DNA of 64,000 nucleotides from Craterostigma plantagineum. Its lineage: Eukaryota; Streptophyta; Magnoliopsida; Lamiales; Linderniaceae. A program made the position numbers and the translations under genes. Positions 36,277-49,720 of this stretch are shown here, piece by piece. The stretch covers positions 3,873,501 to 3,937,500 of the forward strand of contig JAPQWV010000051.1 of the NCBI GenBank assembly GCA_027422505.1, read 5' to 3'. The notes below the pieces were generated by a model. That model worked only from the letters and a program-made list of their open reading frames with translations, had not been told where the DNA came from and made no database searches. Within the stretch, counting starts at the first letter, position 1, and every line of letters starts with the position of its first letter.

Positions 36277-38377
36277 TGTAGCGCCCCGTTTCCTATTACC
36301 TTTTTACGCAGCTATAAAATATTCATATAAATTTTTCGCGATTCCCATAACCATTTCCTTTAACAAAAACGGGTGCGTACATCCGGTCTAATCCCTTTCA
36401 CAATAATGTACATATATGTACCTATCATATAAGTCACAAAATGCAACAGTCTACATCTGTTTCTATTCTATATGCTAACGATGAACCAGAGGGGGTAGGA
36501 GGAACGCGTAGCTGGCCAACCTTGAATCCATGTGTTATGATATGCTTTCTACGCAGCCTGCTAATTATCTACAACAACTGTGAAGACACCGATTCAGAGT
36601 ATGATCGCAACATGTTAATTAATACAAGTAATAATAAAATAAACAGTAGTCAATTCCTTTCCATCAATATCGTAACCATGCCATTGCAAATCACATAATC
36701 ATCATTCATATAACGGTCACTCACACGATCCGTAGATCACATGCCATTTCTATATGTCCCATTTATTTTGATACTCCCGTTATAGACTAGCTAGACTGTA
36801 CTGTACGCCCAGTCGGCGCCCATGCATGGGACTCTGTAATCATGTCGTAATCCCCCTATTTGTAGGGATACGTGTTGCCTGTACAGGACTCTGTAATAAT
36901 CCCCCGATTTGTAGGGATATATGCCGTAGCATCCGCATCATACCATCTATAGTCGTAGCAGTCATAACGGTTTCTCCCTTCATTTTATATGTATGCAGTA
37001 CTTTATGAAATACCTTATATTACACATAAATCATATGAGAGCACGTTACGATCACATAGTTCACGTCGATTCAAAAATATCACATATATCACGTACTAAT
37101 CAATTAATCCATAGAAAGCATGTAAACATATAAGGCACATAGGGTACATGTTGCAAATCATACTCACAAGTTTCGCCTATTTTCCCGTTCGCTTAATCAG
37201 CTTTGCCCTTGCCTTTATCAGATTCCTGACCTATACAATTATTTTTATCCGTAAATATAAAATCCCTATAATGATATGCGTATGTGATATGCATGCTTTA
37301 TTATTATGCATGTGCGTTCCTTATCCGTAGCCTTTATTAGAAACCCTAACTTATTTTATATCAAAACCCTAAATATTGAATACTTTATGTGATATTAAAA
37401 TTCCTTTTATATATATCACACTTCTCTTTATTTCTCAATTCTAATTAATTGCATTTCTAAATATCGAGTTATATATATCGAGATTTTTAAGTTATCACAT
37501 GTCGAAATTTATGTATCTCGATATCTCAAATTGGAAAATGTCGAAGTCTTTTATTAAGAGATTTCGACATTTTCATCCAAATAGATTTCAAAATCTCGAG
37601 TCATAGTATCATTCAAACATGTCTCGACATCATTTAACAAATTTCAAAGTACCTACTCGACATTTTATCTCATTAGATATCAAACTCTCGACATCTTATA
37701 TCTAATTCATTATTAATCTCGACATTCCATTTAATTCTGATTTTAAAATGTCAATATCATACTCGACATTTACTCCATGTCATACTCGACATCCTTCTAT
37801 ATAAATTATTATTACTCGAGATCCTATCCAACGAATTACCATAATTCTAACTCTATACTTATCGAAAATCTTTCTAATCTATTCCAATATCACACCTCGA
37901 TATCTATCTAACTCGAGATCTTCCTCTTTAAATATCGAAATGTCTCAGAGATCGAATTCTAACATTCGACCTCTAAATCTCGACACCCCCTTTTCTAAAT
38001 ATCGAATTGTTTCGACATCTTATACTGCAATACCCTTAAAAGTTAAAACACCTTTTCCTTTCAATATTTCTCCAAAAATTCGGTCAAACCTAGCCTTCTT
38101 AAGAACATAAATACATCGGAACTCCAGAATATCTCAAACACTTTAATACCTTTCATAATCAACTTAAATAGAATATTAAACCCTAATATATTGAAAACTT
38201 AAATTCCACAAGTCTTAGTATCAAACCTTGAAACTCTTAACCCTCGAAATACTATAAATGTTTATCCGTCGAATTCTATCTATTCAAACTACTGAAATTT
38301 AATTAGCCATATTTTCTTTAAAGCTTCGGACTTCTTCCCAACCCTAATATGATCCAACATAAAATTTATTCCAATAA

Positions 38378-38418
<41 letters not shown>

Positions 38419-39456
38419 CCCTTTGTGCTAACTGAGATAAATTCATATTATATCTAAGATCTAGGAAGATGTCCCATAATTCTCCAAGTGCACGTGATCA
38501 TAGTTTACTAACCATATATATATTAATTGCAAACACGTAACATAATTTTCATGAATAATCTTCCTAACATGCTTAAACATGAATTAATATGTAAAGGTTG
38601 TGATAAGAATTTACCCTTCCTTAGCTATAATTCAATGGCTGTATGAGTTTTCCTTTTTCCTTGCTTCACGAGTTCTTTTTCCCCAAATGATGTGAATTAT
38701 TATTCCTTCTTCTTTATCCTAGTTTGCGTGTTTTAATAACTAAGTGACATCAACATTTTATCTAATACATGATTTTTATTATTAAATTAGCTTTTCCTTT
38801 ATAACCAAGTTTCGCTATGAACTTTCAAAACTTTTAATTGGCGACAAATTCTCTCGATCGAAACTTGTTCTCTCCTTAAGGGTTTTCTTCTTATATAATA
38901 ATAAGTACATACACGTGTTCACCTTTAAACATTCTCTTTGGACTAAGGAACTTTTATTAGTCATACTATTAATAACATAAGGGATCTCCAAGTGTCCCTC
39001 TAGATATTTTAGGGTCATAATTAGATTGATATATATATATATATATATACATATATATAATGGGTTAGGCTTGTCAGTATTATCTCAAATACTTGTGTAT
39101 TATATTATTATTATTATAGATCTCAAAATCTTTTGAGTAATTTGAAATCAAGTTTTCGATGCCTAGCTCAATAAATTGTTTAAATTGCTACTTAAGGAAA
39201 TCTCGAGATACTTGGTTGAAGAATTTCGAAATCCTTTCGAACCAATCTCTAAATCTTATTCAAATACCAATCTTGAAATTTATTCCAGACCACTCTCGAA
39301 ATCTTAATCAAGACTAATCTCGAAATCTTATTCAAGGAGTTTCGACTTTATACTAAAGGGTTTCGAATTTTCTTTAGCCGAACTTTAATATTATTTCTTC
39401 CACTTTAAAGAATCTCAAGGGTATCATCAAACTCCCTAATTTATCCAATTACTTCA

Positions 39457-39493
<37 letters not shown>

Positions 39494-39683
39494 TCCTCAA
39501 AACTTGAGAAAACCCTAGAAATTTCTAACTTCCGTAACATTCACTTCTATCTCTTTGAGGACCAAAAACTATAATACTTTAAATACCTTATTCTATTCAT
39601 ACCTCTATTTTAAAATAACTTATATGAATGCATGAAATTATGTAAATGTATGAAATTATGACATGAGGTTTCAGTTCCTGACA
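36277..39683 (-). repeat. LTR of the Ty3 element (3' LTR in element orientation)
   Basis: 3407 bases, nearly identical to 44341-47755. It contains many TCGACAT/ATGTCGA/CTCGA words (37480-38040) and AT dinucleotide runs near 38385 and 39460. Because the element is on the minus strand, this is the downstream LTR and contains the last 74 bases of the polyprotein frame. Confidence 0.95.
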
Positions 39684-42600
39684 ATTCTCCCCCCCTTTTA
39701 AAATTTCGACCTCGAAATTTCGTACCTGTTTCGACTAATAACCATGGGTACTGGGTCTTTATACTTTCTATTGTTTCCCACATAGCTTCACGAGCTGAAT
39801 GATTCTTCCATCTCACTTTTACCATCGGAATTGTTTTATTTCGTAACTGCTTGTGAGCATATTCCAGGACTTCTGCTGGTTCTTCTACATAGCTCAATTC
39901 TTCAGAAACATTTATCGGTTCGTCACGTAGAACATGGGTGGGATCTGATCTGTATCGCCGTAACATACTAACGTGGAACACATTGTGTATCTGTGAAAGT
40001 TCAGGTGGTAGTGCTAACCGGTACGCTAACGATCCAATTCTTTCAAGTATCTCGTATGGTCCGATATATCGCGGACTTAACTTTCCTTTCTTTCCAAATC
40101 GTAATACACCTTTCCAAGGTGATACTCGCAAAAATACCTTCTCCCCAACTTTATATTCCATTTCTCGTCGATGTTGGTCTATGTAACTCTTTTGTCTATC
40201 TTGGGCCGCTTTAAGTCGACTCTTTACTACTTTAATCTTTTTCATTGTATCCTGAATCAAATCTGGTCCTTCTAACACTTGTTCTCCTTCCATATCCCAA
40301 CAAATCGGGTTTCGACATTTTCGGCCATATAGAGCTTCATACGGTGCCATTCCGATACTCGAATGATACTGATTGTTATAAGAAAATTCCATTAGCGCTA
40401 TATAATCGTCCCATGAGCCTTTGAACTCGATTACGCATGATCGAAGCATATCTTCCAATGTTTGTATCGTTCTTTCTGACTGACCATCGGTTTGTGGATG
40501 AAACGCCGTACTAAAATGTAATTTAGTGCCGAGCGCTTCCTGTAAACTGCCCCAAAATCTGGAGGTAAATCGGGGATCACGATCAGATACAATAGAAATA
40601 GGTACCCCGTGTAACCGAACTATTTCGTTGACGTATCTTTTTGCCAAGTATTCTAATGTAGAACCCCATCTAAATGGTAGAAAATGGGCTGATTTCGTGA
40701 CCCTGTCGACAATTACCCACACGGCATCATTTTTCTTGGCCGTAGGAGGAAGACCATATAGGAAATCCATTGTTATACGCTCCCATTTCCAAACAGGTAT
40801 GGGTAAAGGGTGTAATTTACCTACTGGCGCTTGGTGTTCAGCTTTGATTTGCTGACACGTTAAACATTTTAAAACGTATTCGGCCACATCCTTCTTCATC
40901 CTTGGCCACCAATAATGAGATTTAAGGGTCCGATACATCTTCGTACTGCCTGGATGCATAGCATAAGGAGCGGTATGTGCCTCTTCCATTATCTCTTGTC
41001 GAAGATTATCGATATTAGGAACACATATACGGCCATTTATTGTCAAAGTTCCATCATCGCCTATTACAAAAGACTTCCCTAACCCTTGTTTCACTTTATC
41101 AGCAATCTTAGCTAGCTTTTCGTCTTCAAACTGTACTTGTCTGATTCGATCTAACATGATAGGTCGAACTATAATTGAGGCACTGATAGCACCAGCATCG
41201 TCTACTTTCATCTCCGTATTCATCTTTCTGAGGTCGATTAGACTTGATAAAGAACATGCCGATAAATAAGAAATAGTACCATACGATTTCCGACTCAAAG
41301 CATCAGCAACGACGTTGGCCTTTCCAGGATGATACTCTATAGTACAGTCATAATCCTTTAGTAGTTCAATCCACCGTCTCTGCCTCATGTTTAGCTCCTT
41401 CTGGCTCAACAAATACTTTAGGCTCTTATGATCAGTAAATATCTGAAATGTTGTTCCGTATAAGTAGTGTCGCCATATCTTTAGTGCGAATACTACGGCT
41501 GCTAGCTCTAAGTCGTGGGTTGGGTAGGATATTTCGTATGGCTTCAGTTGTCGAGATGCATACGCCACTACTTTCCCGTGTTGCATTAGTACGCATCCTA
41601 GTCCTTGATACGACGCGTCGCTATAAATCACAAAACCTTCAGTACCTGATGGAATAGTCAGTACAGGAGCTGTCGTTAATCGTTCCTTCAATTCTTCAAA
41701 ACTCCTTTGGCATTCCTCAGTCCACTTAAATGTAACTCCTTTACGTAGTAACTTCGTCATTGGAGCGGCTATCAGTGAGAAATTCTCTACGAATCGCCGA
41801 TAATATCCGGCCAATCCCAGAAAACTACGAACTTCTGCTACATTTTTAGGACTCTCCCACTTGATTACCGCTTCGATTTTACTGGGATCGACTTGAATAC
41901 CTTTACCAGAGACTACGTGCCCCAGAAATACTACTTGATCTAACCAGAACTCGCATTTTGAAAGTTTCGCATACAATTTCTTTTCCCGTAGGGTTTGGAG
42001 TACAACCTTCAGATGTTGTTCGTGTTCCTCTTTTGACTTGGAATATATTAGAATATCGTCAATAAAGACGATCACGAACTGGTCTAAGTAGGGTCGGAAG
42101 ACATCATTCATCAATGCCATAAACACTGCAGGGGCATTCGTCAATCCAAAGGGCATAACTAGAAATTCGTAATGTCCATATCTTGTTCTAAAGGCCGTCT
42201 TTGGAATATCATTATCCGCAATCTTCAATTGGTGATATCCTGATCTCAGATCAATTTTCGAAAAGACCCTAGAACCTTGTAACTGATCAAATAGATCATC
42301 AATCCGAGGCAACGGATATTTATTTTTCACCGTTACCTTATTTAACTGTCGATAGTCGATACACAATCTGAGAGTTCCGTCTTTCTTTTTAACGAAAAGA
42401 ACGGGTGCTCCCCATGGGGATACACTTGGCCGTATATAGCCTTTATCTAATAACTCCTTCAACTGTACCTTTAATTCACTTAATTCTATCGGTGCCATTC
42501 GATACGGTGGAATAGAAATCGGCGCCGTGCCCGGTTGAAGTTCTATTGTAAACTCTGTATCTCGATCAGGCGGTAGTCCCGGTAGCTCTTCAGGAAAGAC

Positions 42601-44274
42601 ATCAGGATATTCACTGATTACCGAAATATCGTCTATTTTTAATCCACTTAACTGCGCATCTATAACATGGGCTATATACCCTTCGCATCCTTTACTAATC
42701 ATCTTGGAAGCTTCTAAACTTGATATCCGATGTGCTGTCCGTACGTTCTTTTCTCCCTTAAATATTATATGGGTTTGATCTATAGGGGTTAATTCAATTT
42801 CCTTTTTGAAACAGTCAAGCTTCGCCCGGTATCTCGATAACCAGTCCATGCCTAATATTACGTCGAAATCCATTAAAGGAATAACGAACAAAGTTGCTCG
42901 CATCTCTACCCCTTCACTGACCATTTTGTATTCTAAGTATACTGTATTCACTATAATTACTTCACCTGTTGGAAGTCGAACATACAATTCCTCTTCTAGG
43001 GGTTCGGGTTTATCAGGTAATAATGATGCAAATGTTCGTGATATGAATGAATGAGTGGCACCTGGATCGAATAAAACATATGCATCAATATCACAGATAA
43101 ATAATTTACCCGTAATCACGTGTGATCCTTCTTTGGCCTCCTCACGAGTCATAGTGAAAATCCTGGCTTGTGTTGGCGGTCTATAGGCTTGACCTCCTGA
43201 GCTTCCTCTTCCAAAACTCGTGTTAAACGGTCCTCGGCCCCTTCCTCTTCCACGGTTTGTGGAGGGTCCGCTTACTCTTGATTGATCTACTGTCGGTTCT
43301 GTTCGCAATGTTGGGCAATTCCTAGCTATATGTCCCCGTTGCCCACATTGAAAACATTCGCCTGTGAGCCATCTACAGACGGCTATATGGTTCTTTCCAC
43401 AGTGTTCACACGTTGGTATAGTCTGTGAAATTCCTCGTCCGACCGGTCTCATTCCGCCCATATTGCCCCTTGCGAAACTACTTTGCATGCTCATTGGTCT
43501 TGGTGCACTATACGTCTTCTTCATCTTTCCGCTTGACGATTCTTCTCCTGGTCTTCTTTTGTTACTCTGAAAGTTTCTTGATTCGGTTTCTAATCTTTCG
43601 GCGCGAATAGCCGCCGCCCTCAGTTTCCCATAGGACTCCATATCTGATGGTGTAATACGATTTCTAATAGTATAAAGGAGTCCAGCTTCAAACCTTCGGC
43701 ACTTATTTCTTTCAACTGCAACCATATGTGAAGCGTATCGAGACAACTGATTAAATAGTACTTCATACTCGCTTACAGACCGATTTCCTTGTTTAAGTTC
43801 TAAAAATTCTTTTTCTTTCTGATCCTTATAAACTTCAGGCATGTAAGCATCGCTGAACTCTCTCAGAAAATCTTCCCAGGTCAGCACTGGGGGTTGAACC
43901 ATACTATCTGGGGCAGTTTCCCACCGTTCGTATGCATGTCCCTGAAGAAGCGAGACAGCATAGTCGAATCTCTCTTCCGGTGTACATTGCATCATGTTGA
44001 ACACCCTTTCTGTTCTTTTTAACCACGTTTCTGCCTCAGCAGGATCTGTCGTACCCATGAAGTCCACAGCACCCATCTTCCTTAGTTTATCATGTCGTCG
44101 TTCTCGGGGAGTTGTCAGGGGGTGTTCAGATTCATACTGTCTAAGAGTATGCGATGAATGGGATTCAGGTACGGCCGTTCTTCCTCCTCCCTCTATAGTT
44201 GGTTCATCACGTTCTATAGGTATCGGATCACCTATTGCCCTTTGCCTATATATGCAAGAAAAGTTTAAGGGCAA
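39610..44274 (-). CDS. Ty3 gag-pol polyprotein with chromodomain
   Basis: A single uninterrupted frame of 1554 residues. In order: a gag region; a CCHC knuckle ([14 protein letters not shown], about residue 310); aspartic protease ([12 protein letters not shown], about 405); reverse transcriptase with [10 protein letters not shown]; RNase H starting [10 protein letters not shown]; integrase with an HHCC zinc region and a DDE core ([15 protein letters not shown], and [11 protein letters not shown] leading to the Glu); and a C-terminal chromodomain ([11 protein letters not shown] to [12 protein letters not shown]). The chromodomain and 3.4-kb LTRs fit the Tekay/Del clade, whose chromodomain targets integration to chromatin. 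The frame runs through the purine tract and stops inside the LTR. Intact, so potentially active. Confidence 0.96.
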   Translation of the reverse strand: MPLNFSCIYRQRAIGDPIPIERDEPTIEGGGRTAVPESHSSHTLRQYESEHPLTTPRERRHDKLRKMGAVDFMGTTDPAEAETWLKRTERVFNMMQCTPEERFDYAVSLLQGHAYERWETAPDSMVQPPVLTWEDFLREFSDAYMPEVYKDQKEKEFLELKQGNRSVSEYEVLFNQLSRYASHMVAVERNKCRRFEAGLLYTIRNRITPSDMESYGKLRAAAIRAERLETESRNFQSNKRRPGEESSSGKMKKTYSAPRPMSMQSSFARGNMGGMRPVGRGISQTIPTCEHCGKNHIAVCRWLTGECFQCGQRGHIARNCPTLRTEPTVDQSRVSGPSTNRGRGRGRGPFNTSFGRGSSGGQAYRPPTQARIFTMTREEAKEGSHVITGKLFICDIDAYVLFDPGATHSFISRTFASLLPDKPEPLEEELYVRLPTGEVIIVNTVYLEYKMVSEGVEMRATLFVIPLMDFDVILGMDWLSRYRAKLDCFKKEIELTPIDQTHIIFKGEKNVRTAHRISSLEASKMISKGCEGYIAHVIDAQLSGLKIDDISVISEYPDVFPEELPGLPPDRDTEFTIELQPGTAPISIPPYRMAPIELSELKVQLKELLDKGYIRPSVSPWGAPVLFVKKKDGTLRLCIDYRQLNKVTVKNKYPLPRIDDLFDQLQGSRVFSKIDLRSGYHQLKIADNDIPKTAFRTRYGHYEFLVMPFGLTNAPAVFMALMNDVFRPYLDQFVIVFIDDILIYSKSKEEHEQHLKVVLQTLREKKLYAKLSKCEFWLDQVVFLGHVVSGKGIQVDPSKIEAVIKWESPKNVAEVRSFLGLAGYYRRFVENFSLIAAPMTKLLRKGVTFKWTEECQRSFEELKERLTTAPVLTIPSGTEGFVIYSDASYQGLGCVLMQHGKVVAYASRQLKPYEISYPTHDLELAAVVFALKIWRHYLYGTTFQIFTDHKSLKYLLSQKELNMRQRRWIELLKDYDCTIEYHPGKANVVADALSRKSYGTISYLSACSLSSLIDLRKMNTEMKVDDAGAISASIIVRPIMLDRIRQVQFEDEKLAKIADKVKQGLGKSFVIGDDGTLTINGRICVPNIDNLRQEIMEEAHTAPYAMHPGSTKMYRTLKSHYWWPRMKKDVAEYVLKCLTCQQIKAEHQAPVGKLHPLPIPVWKWERITMDFLYGLPPTAKKNDAVWVIVDRVTKSAHFLPFRWGSTLEYLAKRYVNEIVRLHGVPISIVSDRDPRFTSRFWGSLQEALGTKLHFSTAFHPQTDGQSERTIQTLEDMLRSCVIEFKGSWDDYIALMEFSYNNQYHSSIGMAPYEALYGRKCRNPICWDMEGEQVLEGPDLIQDTMKKIKVVKSRLKAAQDRQKSYIDQHRREMEYKVGEKVFLRVSPWKGVLRFGKKGKLSPRYIGPYEILERIGSLAYRLALPPELSQIHNVFHVSMLRRYRSDPTHVLRDEPINVSEELSYVEEPAEVLEYAHKQLRNKTIPMVKVRWKNHSAREAMWETIESIKTQYPWLLVETGTKFRGRNFKRGGELSGTETSCHNFIHLHNFMHSYKLF
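39684..39700 (-). other. Polypurine tract of the Ty3 element
   Basis: On the minus strand AAAAGGGGGGGAGAAT lies immediately next to the downstream LTR, the expected place for plus-strand DNA priming. It also encodes part of the polyprotein. Confidence 0.85.
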
Positions 44275-44323
44275 TTCATAACATGTACCTACTATGCAAA
44301 TGTCTACAGAACCTAAAGCCTAG

Positions 44324-44335
44324 GCTCTGATACCA
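44324..44335 (-). other. Primer-binding site, initiator tRNA-Met
   Basis: TGGTATCAGAGC on the minus strand, five bases inside the upstream LTR, is complementary to the 3' end of plant initiator tRNA-Met and primes reverse transcription. Confidence 0.93.
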
Positions 44336-44340
44336 CTACA

Positions 44341-46446
44341 TGTAGCGCCCCGTTTCCTATTACCTTTTTACGCAGCTATAAAATATTCATATAAATTTTT
44401 CGCGATTCCCATAACCATTTCCTTTAACAAAAACGGGTGCGTACATCCGGTCTAATCCCTTTCACAATAATGTACATATATGTACCTATCATATAAGTCA
44501 CAAAATGCAACAGTCTACATCTGTTTCTATTCTATATGCTAACGATGAACCAGAGGGGGTAGGAGGAACGCGTAGCTGGCCAACCTTGAATCCATGTGTT
44601 ATGATATGCTTTCTACGCAGCCTGCTAATTATCTACAACAACTGTGAAGACACCGATTCGGAGTATGATCGCAACATGTTAATTAATACAAGTAATAATA
44701 AAATAAACAGTAGTCAATTCCTTTCCATCAATATCGTAACCATGCCATTGCAAATCACATAATCATCATTCATATAACGGTCACTCACACGATCCGTAGA
44801 TCACATGCCATTTCTATATGTCCCATTTATTTTGATACTCCCGTTATAGACTAGCTAGACTGTACTGTACGCCCAGTCGGCGCCCATGCATGGGACTCTG
44901 TAATCATGTCGTAATCCCCCTATTTGTAGGGATACGTGTTGCCTGTACAGGACTCTGTAATAATCCCCCGATTTGTAGGGATATATGCCGTAGCATCCGT
45001 ATCATACCATCTATAGTCGTAGCAGTCATAACGGTTTCTCCCTTCATTTTATATGTATGCAGTACTTTATGAAATACCTTATATTACACATAAATCATAT
45101 GAGAGCACGTTACGATCACATAGTTCACGTCGATTCAAAAATATCACATATATCACGTACTAATCAATTAATCCATAGAAAGCATGTAAACATATAAGGC
45201 ACATAGGGTACATGTTGCAAATCATACTCACAAGTTTCGCCTATTTTCCCGTTCGCTTAATCAGCTTTGCCCTTGCCTTTATCAGATTCCTGACCTATAC
45301 AATTATTTTATCCGTAAATATAAAATCCCTATAATGATATGCGTATGTGATATGCATGCTTTATTATTATGCATGTGCGTTCCTTATCCGTAGCCTTTAT
45401 TAGAAACCCTAACTTATTTTATATCAAAACCCTAAATATTGAATACTTTATGTGATATTAAAATTCCTTTTATATATATCACACTTCTCTTTATTTCTCA
45501 ATTCTAATTAATTGCATTTCTAAATATCGAGTTATATATATCGAGATTTTTAAGTTATCACATGTCGAAATTTATGTATCTCGATATCTCAAATTGGAAA
45601 ATGTCGAAGTCTTTTATTAAGAGATTTCGACATTTTCATCCAAATAGATTTCAAAATCTCGAGTCATAGTATCATTCAAACATGTCTCGACATCATTTAA
45701 CAAATTTCAAAGTACCTACTCGACATTTTATCTCATTAGATATCAAACTCTCGACATCTTATATCTAATTCATTATTAATCTCGACATTCCATTTAATTC
45801 TGATTTTAAAATGTCAATATCATACTCGACATTTACTCCATGTCATACTCGACATCCTAGCTATATAAATTATTATTACTCGAGATCCTATCCAACGAAT
45901 TACCATAATTCTAACTCTATACTTATCGAAATCTTTCTAATCTATTCCAATATCACACCTCGATATCTATCTAACTCGAGATCTTCCTCTTTAAATATCG
46001 AAATGTCTCAGAGATCGAATTCTATAATAACATTCGACCTCTAAATCTCGACACCCCCTTTTCTAAATATCGAATTGTTTCGACATCTTATACTGCAATA
46101 CCCTTAAAAGCTAAAACACCTTTTCCTTTCTATATTTCTCCAAAAATTCGATCAAGCCTAGCCTTCTTAAGAACATAAATACATCGGAACTCCAGAATAT
46201 CTCAAACACTTTAATACCTTTCATAATCAACTTAAATAGAATATTAAACCCTAATATATTGAAAACTTAAATTCCACAAGTCTTAGTATCAAACCTTGAA
46301 ACTCTTAACCCTCGAAATACTATAAATGTTTATCCGTCGAATTCTATCTATTCAAACTACTGAAATCTAATTAGCCATATTTTCTTTAAAGCTTCGGACT
46401 TCTTCCCAACCCTAATATGATCCAACATAAAATTTATTCCAATAAG

Positions 46447-46502
<56 letters not shown>

Positions 46503-47755
46503 CCCTTTGTGCTAACTGAGATAAATTCATATTATATCTAAGATCTAGGAAGATGTCCCATAATTCTCCAAGTGCACGTGATCATAGTTTACTAACCATA
46601 TATATATTAATTGCAAACACGTAACATAATTTTCATGAATAATCTTCCTAACATGCTTAAACATGAATTAATATGTAAAGGTTGTGATAAGAATTTACCC
46701 TTCCTTAGCTATATTTCAATGGCTGTATGAGTTTTCCTTTTTCCTTGCTTCACGAGTTCTTTTTCCCCAAATGATGTGAATTATTATTCCTTCTTCTTTA
46801 TCCTAGTTTGCGTGTTTTAATAACTAAGTGACATCATCATTTTATCTAATACATGATTTTTATTATTAAATTAGCTTTTCCTTTATAACCAAGTTTCGCT
46901 ATGAACTTTCAAAACTTTTAATTGGCGACAAATTCTCTCGATCGAAACTTGTTCTCTCCTTAAGGGTTTTCTTCTTATATAATAATAAGTACATACACGT
47001 GTTCACCTTTAAACATTCTCTTTGGACTAAGGAACTTTTATTAGTCATACTATTAATAACATAAGGGATCTCCAAGTGTCCCTCTAGATATTTTAGGGTC
47101 ATAATTAGATTGATATATATATATATATATATATATATAATGGGTTAGGCTTGTCAGTACTATCTCAAATACTTGTATATTATATTATTATTATTATAGA
47201 TCTCGAAATCTTTTGAGTAATTTGAAATCAAGTTTTCGATGCCTAGCTCAATAAATTGTTTAAATTGCTACTTAAGGAAATCTCGAGATACTTGGTTGAA
47301 GAATTTCGAAATCCTTTCGAACCAATCTCTAAATCTTATTCAAATACCAATCTTGAAATTTATTCCAGACCACTCTCGAAATCTTAATCAAGACTAATCT
47401 CGAAATCTTATTCAAGGAGTTTCGACTTTATACTAAAGGGTTTCGAATTTTCTTTAGCCGCACTTTAATATTATTTCTTCCACTTTAAAGAATCTCAAGG
47501 GTATCATCAAACTCCCTAATTTATCCAATTACTTCAATTAATATATATATATATATAAATAAAGTTCCTCAAAACTTGAGAAAACCCTAGAAATTTCTAA
47601 CTTCCGTAACATTCACTTCTATCTCTTTGAGGACCAAAAACTATAATACTTTAAATACCTTATTCTATTCATACCTCTATTTTAAAATAACTTATATGAA
47701 TGCATGAAATTATGTAAATGTATGAAATTATGACATGAGGTTTCAGTTCCTGACA
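44341..47755 (-). repeat. LTR of the Ty3 element (5' LTR in element orientation)
   Basis: 3415 bases. It should hold the element promoter. Differences from the other LTR are scattered single bases plus length variation in CA/TA dinucleotide runs (46441-46500). Confidence 0.95.
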
Positions 47756-47759
47756 TCTT

Positions 47760-49470
47760 TTACATAAAGAGTACCATAATATGCAGGTTTACCGTTCCAT
47801 TATATAAATACACACCGTACCATAAACAGAAGATATGAAGTATCTTGTCTTTTACATTAGTGTACCTTATCTTTTACCTAAAGAGTAACATAATATGCAG
47901 GTTAACCGTACCATTATGTATATATAGCGTACCATAACCAGAACCTATGAAGTACCTAATCTTTTACATTAACGTATCTTACATACAGAGATAATCTGGA
48001 AGCTTTCCGTACCGTTATGTATAAGTATAGCGTACCATAACCATCATATACGAAGTACCTTATCTTTTACATATATCTTGTATAGTAACGTACCTTTTCT
48101 TTACATATATAGTATCATAATCTGCAGGTTCACCGTATCATTATCTATACATGTACAGTACCCTAATCTGCAAGTATACCGTACCATTTGTTATACCATC
48201 GAAAATACAATTGAAATAAATAAATTCCTAAGCAAATCACGTTGTTCTTCATGATTTCGACCAGACCTAACAATAATAAATGACTAAAAAAGAAAAACAA
48301 TTCGCACATTTAGGAGTCACCAGATTTTTCAAAATGTGTTGTAAGATGTTCTTGCTTCTATCCTTATATTCTAATGAATCTTGGAGTTCTAATGTTTAAT
48401 TCATGCATGTAAGGCCTAATGTCTATAATTTGATACGAAACGTAACTAATACCTTATATTGGTGTTTTAGGGTGGTTCCAGATGAAAAACTAATTCGTAC
48501 GACCTCGAACTACTAACCCTATTATGACGTATCACATATTTAAGGGCCGCCGTACCTTATCTAGCTTTGTAGGGATATCTGTTGTTTTGTGTTAAGCGTA
48601 CTGTCTCAAACACGGTTGTAGTACCCAAAATTACATATGACATCAAACATTTTATCAAAGCCAACGACATGTCAGATGAGCTGTCATTTCTGATTTAATA
48701 CCTCGTATGTCAGAAATATGTCCACTCATGACAGAAAAAAGTCATAAATATGTCCAGTCATGACAGAAAAACGTCAGAAATTGTCTTTCTTTATCACATC
48801 AAACATCTTCTGAAAGGCTTCGATCGTGACGAAAGATCCCAAGCTTAAATTCGAATTTACTTTAATTTATACGGTACCTATTTCTGAAACGATACAGTAC
48901 CCTCCCATGTCTAGTGTACCTTATTTTCCTATATTACAGTACCATGTTGACATATATTAAGTACTTTGTTGGCTTAATTTACAGTACTTTGTTGGCATAT
49001 ATGCCCCAGTCTCTTTGTTCTCATATATTACAGTATCATGCTGGCATAAATTATGGTACCAAACTGGCATAAATTATTGTACCAGGCCCGCATATATTGC
49101 AGTACTAAATTTGCATATATTACAGTACCATGTTGGCATAAATTACGGTACCAAATTTGCATATATTACAGTACCAAATTGGCATATATTACAGTACCAT
49201 GCTGGCATAAATTACGGTACCAATCTGGCATAAATTACGGTACCAAACTGACATATATTATAGTACCAAATTGGCATATATTCAGTACCTTGTTGGCAAA
49301 AATTACGGTACCAAATTAGCATAAATTACGGTACCAAATTGGCATATATTACAGTACCAAATTGGCATATATTACAGTACCAAATTGGCATATATTACCA
49401 TACCATGTTGGCATAAATTATAGTACAAAACAGACATAAATTATAGTACAAAATTTCCACATATTACAGA
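47760..49470. repeat. GTACC word array of MULE E4
   Basis: About fifty GTACC or GTACT words spaced 20-40 bases apart. In 48950-49460 the unit is close to CATATATTACAGTACCAAATTGG, with TTGGCATA between words. Words lie mainly in one orientation on the plus strand. Short open frames here are repeat artefacts. Confidence 0.9.
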
Positions 49471-49587
49471 ATGTGCCATTACCTACTAGCATCATTTGGA
49501 TAAAAGAATGTGCCATTACCATACAAAAGAACAACAAAAAAGGTTGTTGGGACAAAAGTAAAACAAAATACATGGCAAATATGGACC

Positions 49588-49720
49588 CTATGTCGATACG
49601 GCTTCTCTACAAGTACGACGATTATTCCCGTATTTCTCACATATTTTGCACTTGTTGGATCTTCTGTCTACCTGAGAAGGAATCCTCTGCGTCTTTCGGC
49701 GACCGGAAGAACACGAATGC
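49588..49720 (-). pseudogene. C-terminal remnant of a MULE transposase in E4
   Basis: The minus strand encodes KTQRIPSQVDRRSNKC, then a CCHC knuckle CKICEKYGNNRRTC, then REAVST and a stop at 49588. The E2 transposase ends RSKRIPSQ...CGRCKRVGHNRRTCKEAI, so the two are related. The catalytic core and SWIM finger are deleted. This ties the E4 family to the same MULE group as E2. Confidence 0.8.

Larger units (their letters stand above)
36277..47755 (-). mobile_element. Full-length Ty3 (gypsy) chromovirus, Tekay/Del-like
   Basis: Two LTRs (36277-39683 and 44341-47755) begin TGTAGCGCCCCG and end TTTCAGTTCCTGACA. The target duplication TCTTT is perfect (36272-36276 and 47756-47760). By eye the LTRs differ at roughly fifteen substitutions plus dinucleotide-length changes in 3.4 kb, so the insertion is recent. 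A primer-binding site for initiator tRNA-Met and a purine tract are present. One long open frame encodes gag-pol with a C-terminal chromodomain. It is inserted within MULE E4, in a GTACC repeat tract. Confidence 0.96.

Noticed and set aside
36441..37008. Small frames duplicated at 44505-45072
   Set aside because: They are inside the two LTR copies of the Ty3 element and repeat only because the LTRs are identical there; no known protein.
49015..49319. Overlapping small plus-strand frames rich in ITVPCWHKL repeats
   Set aside because: They arise from the GTACC/TTGGCATA repeat units and have no independent coding support.
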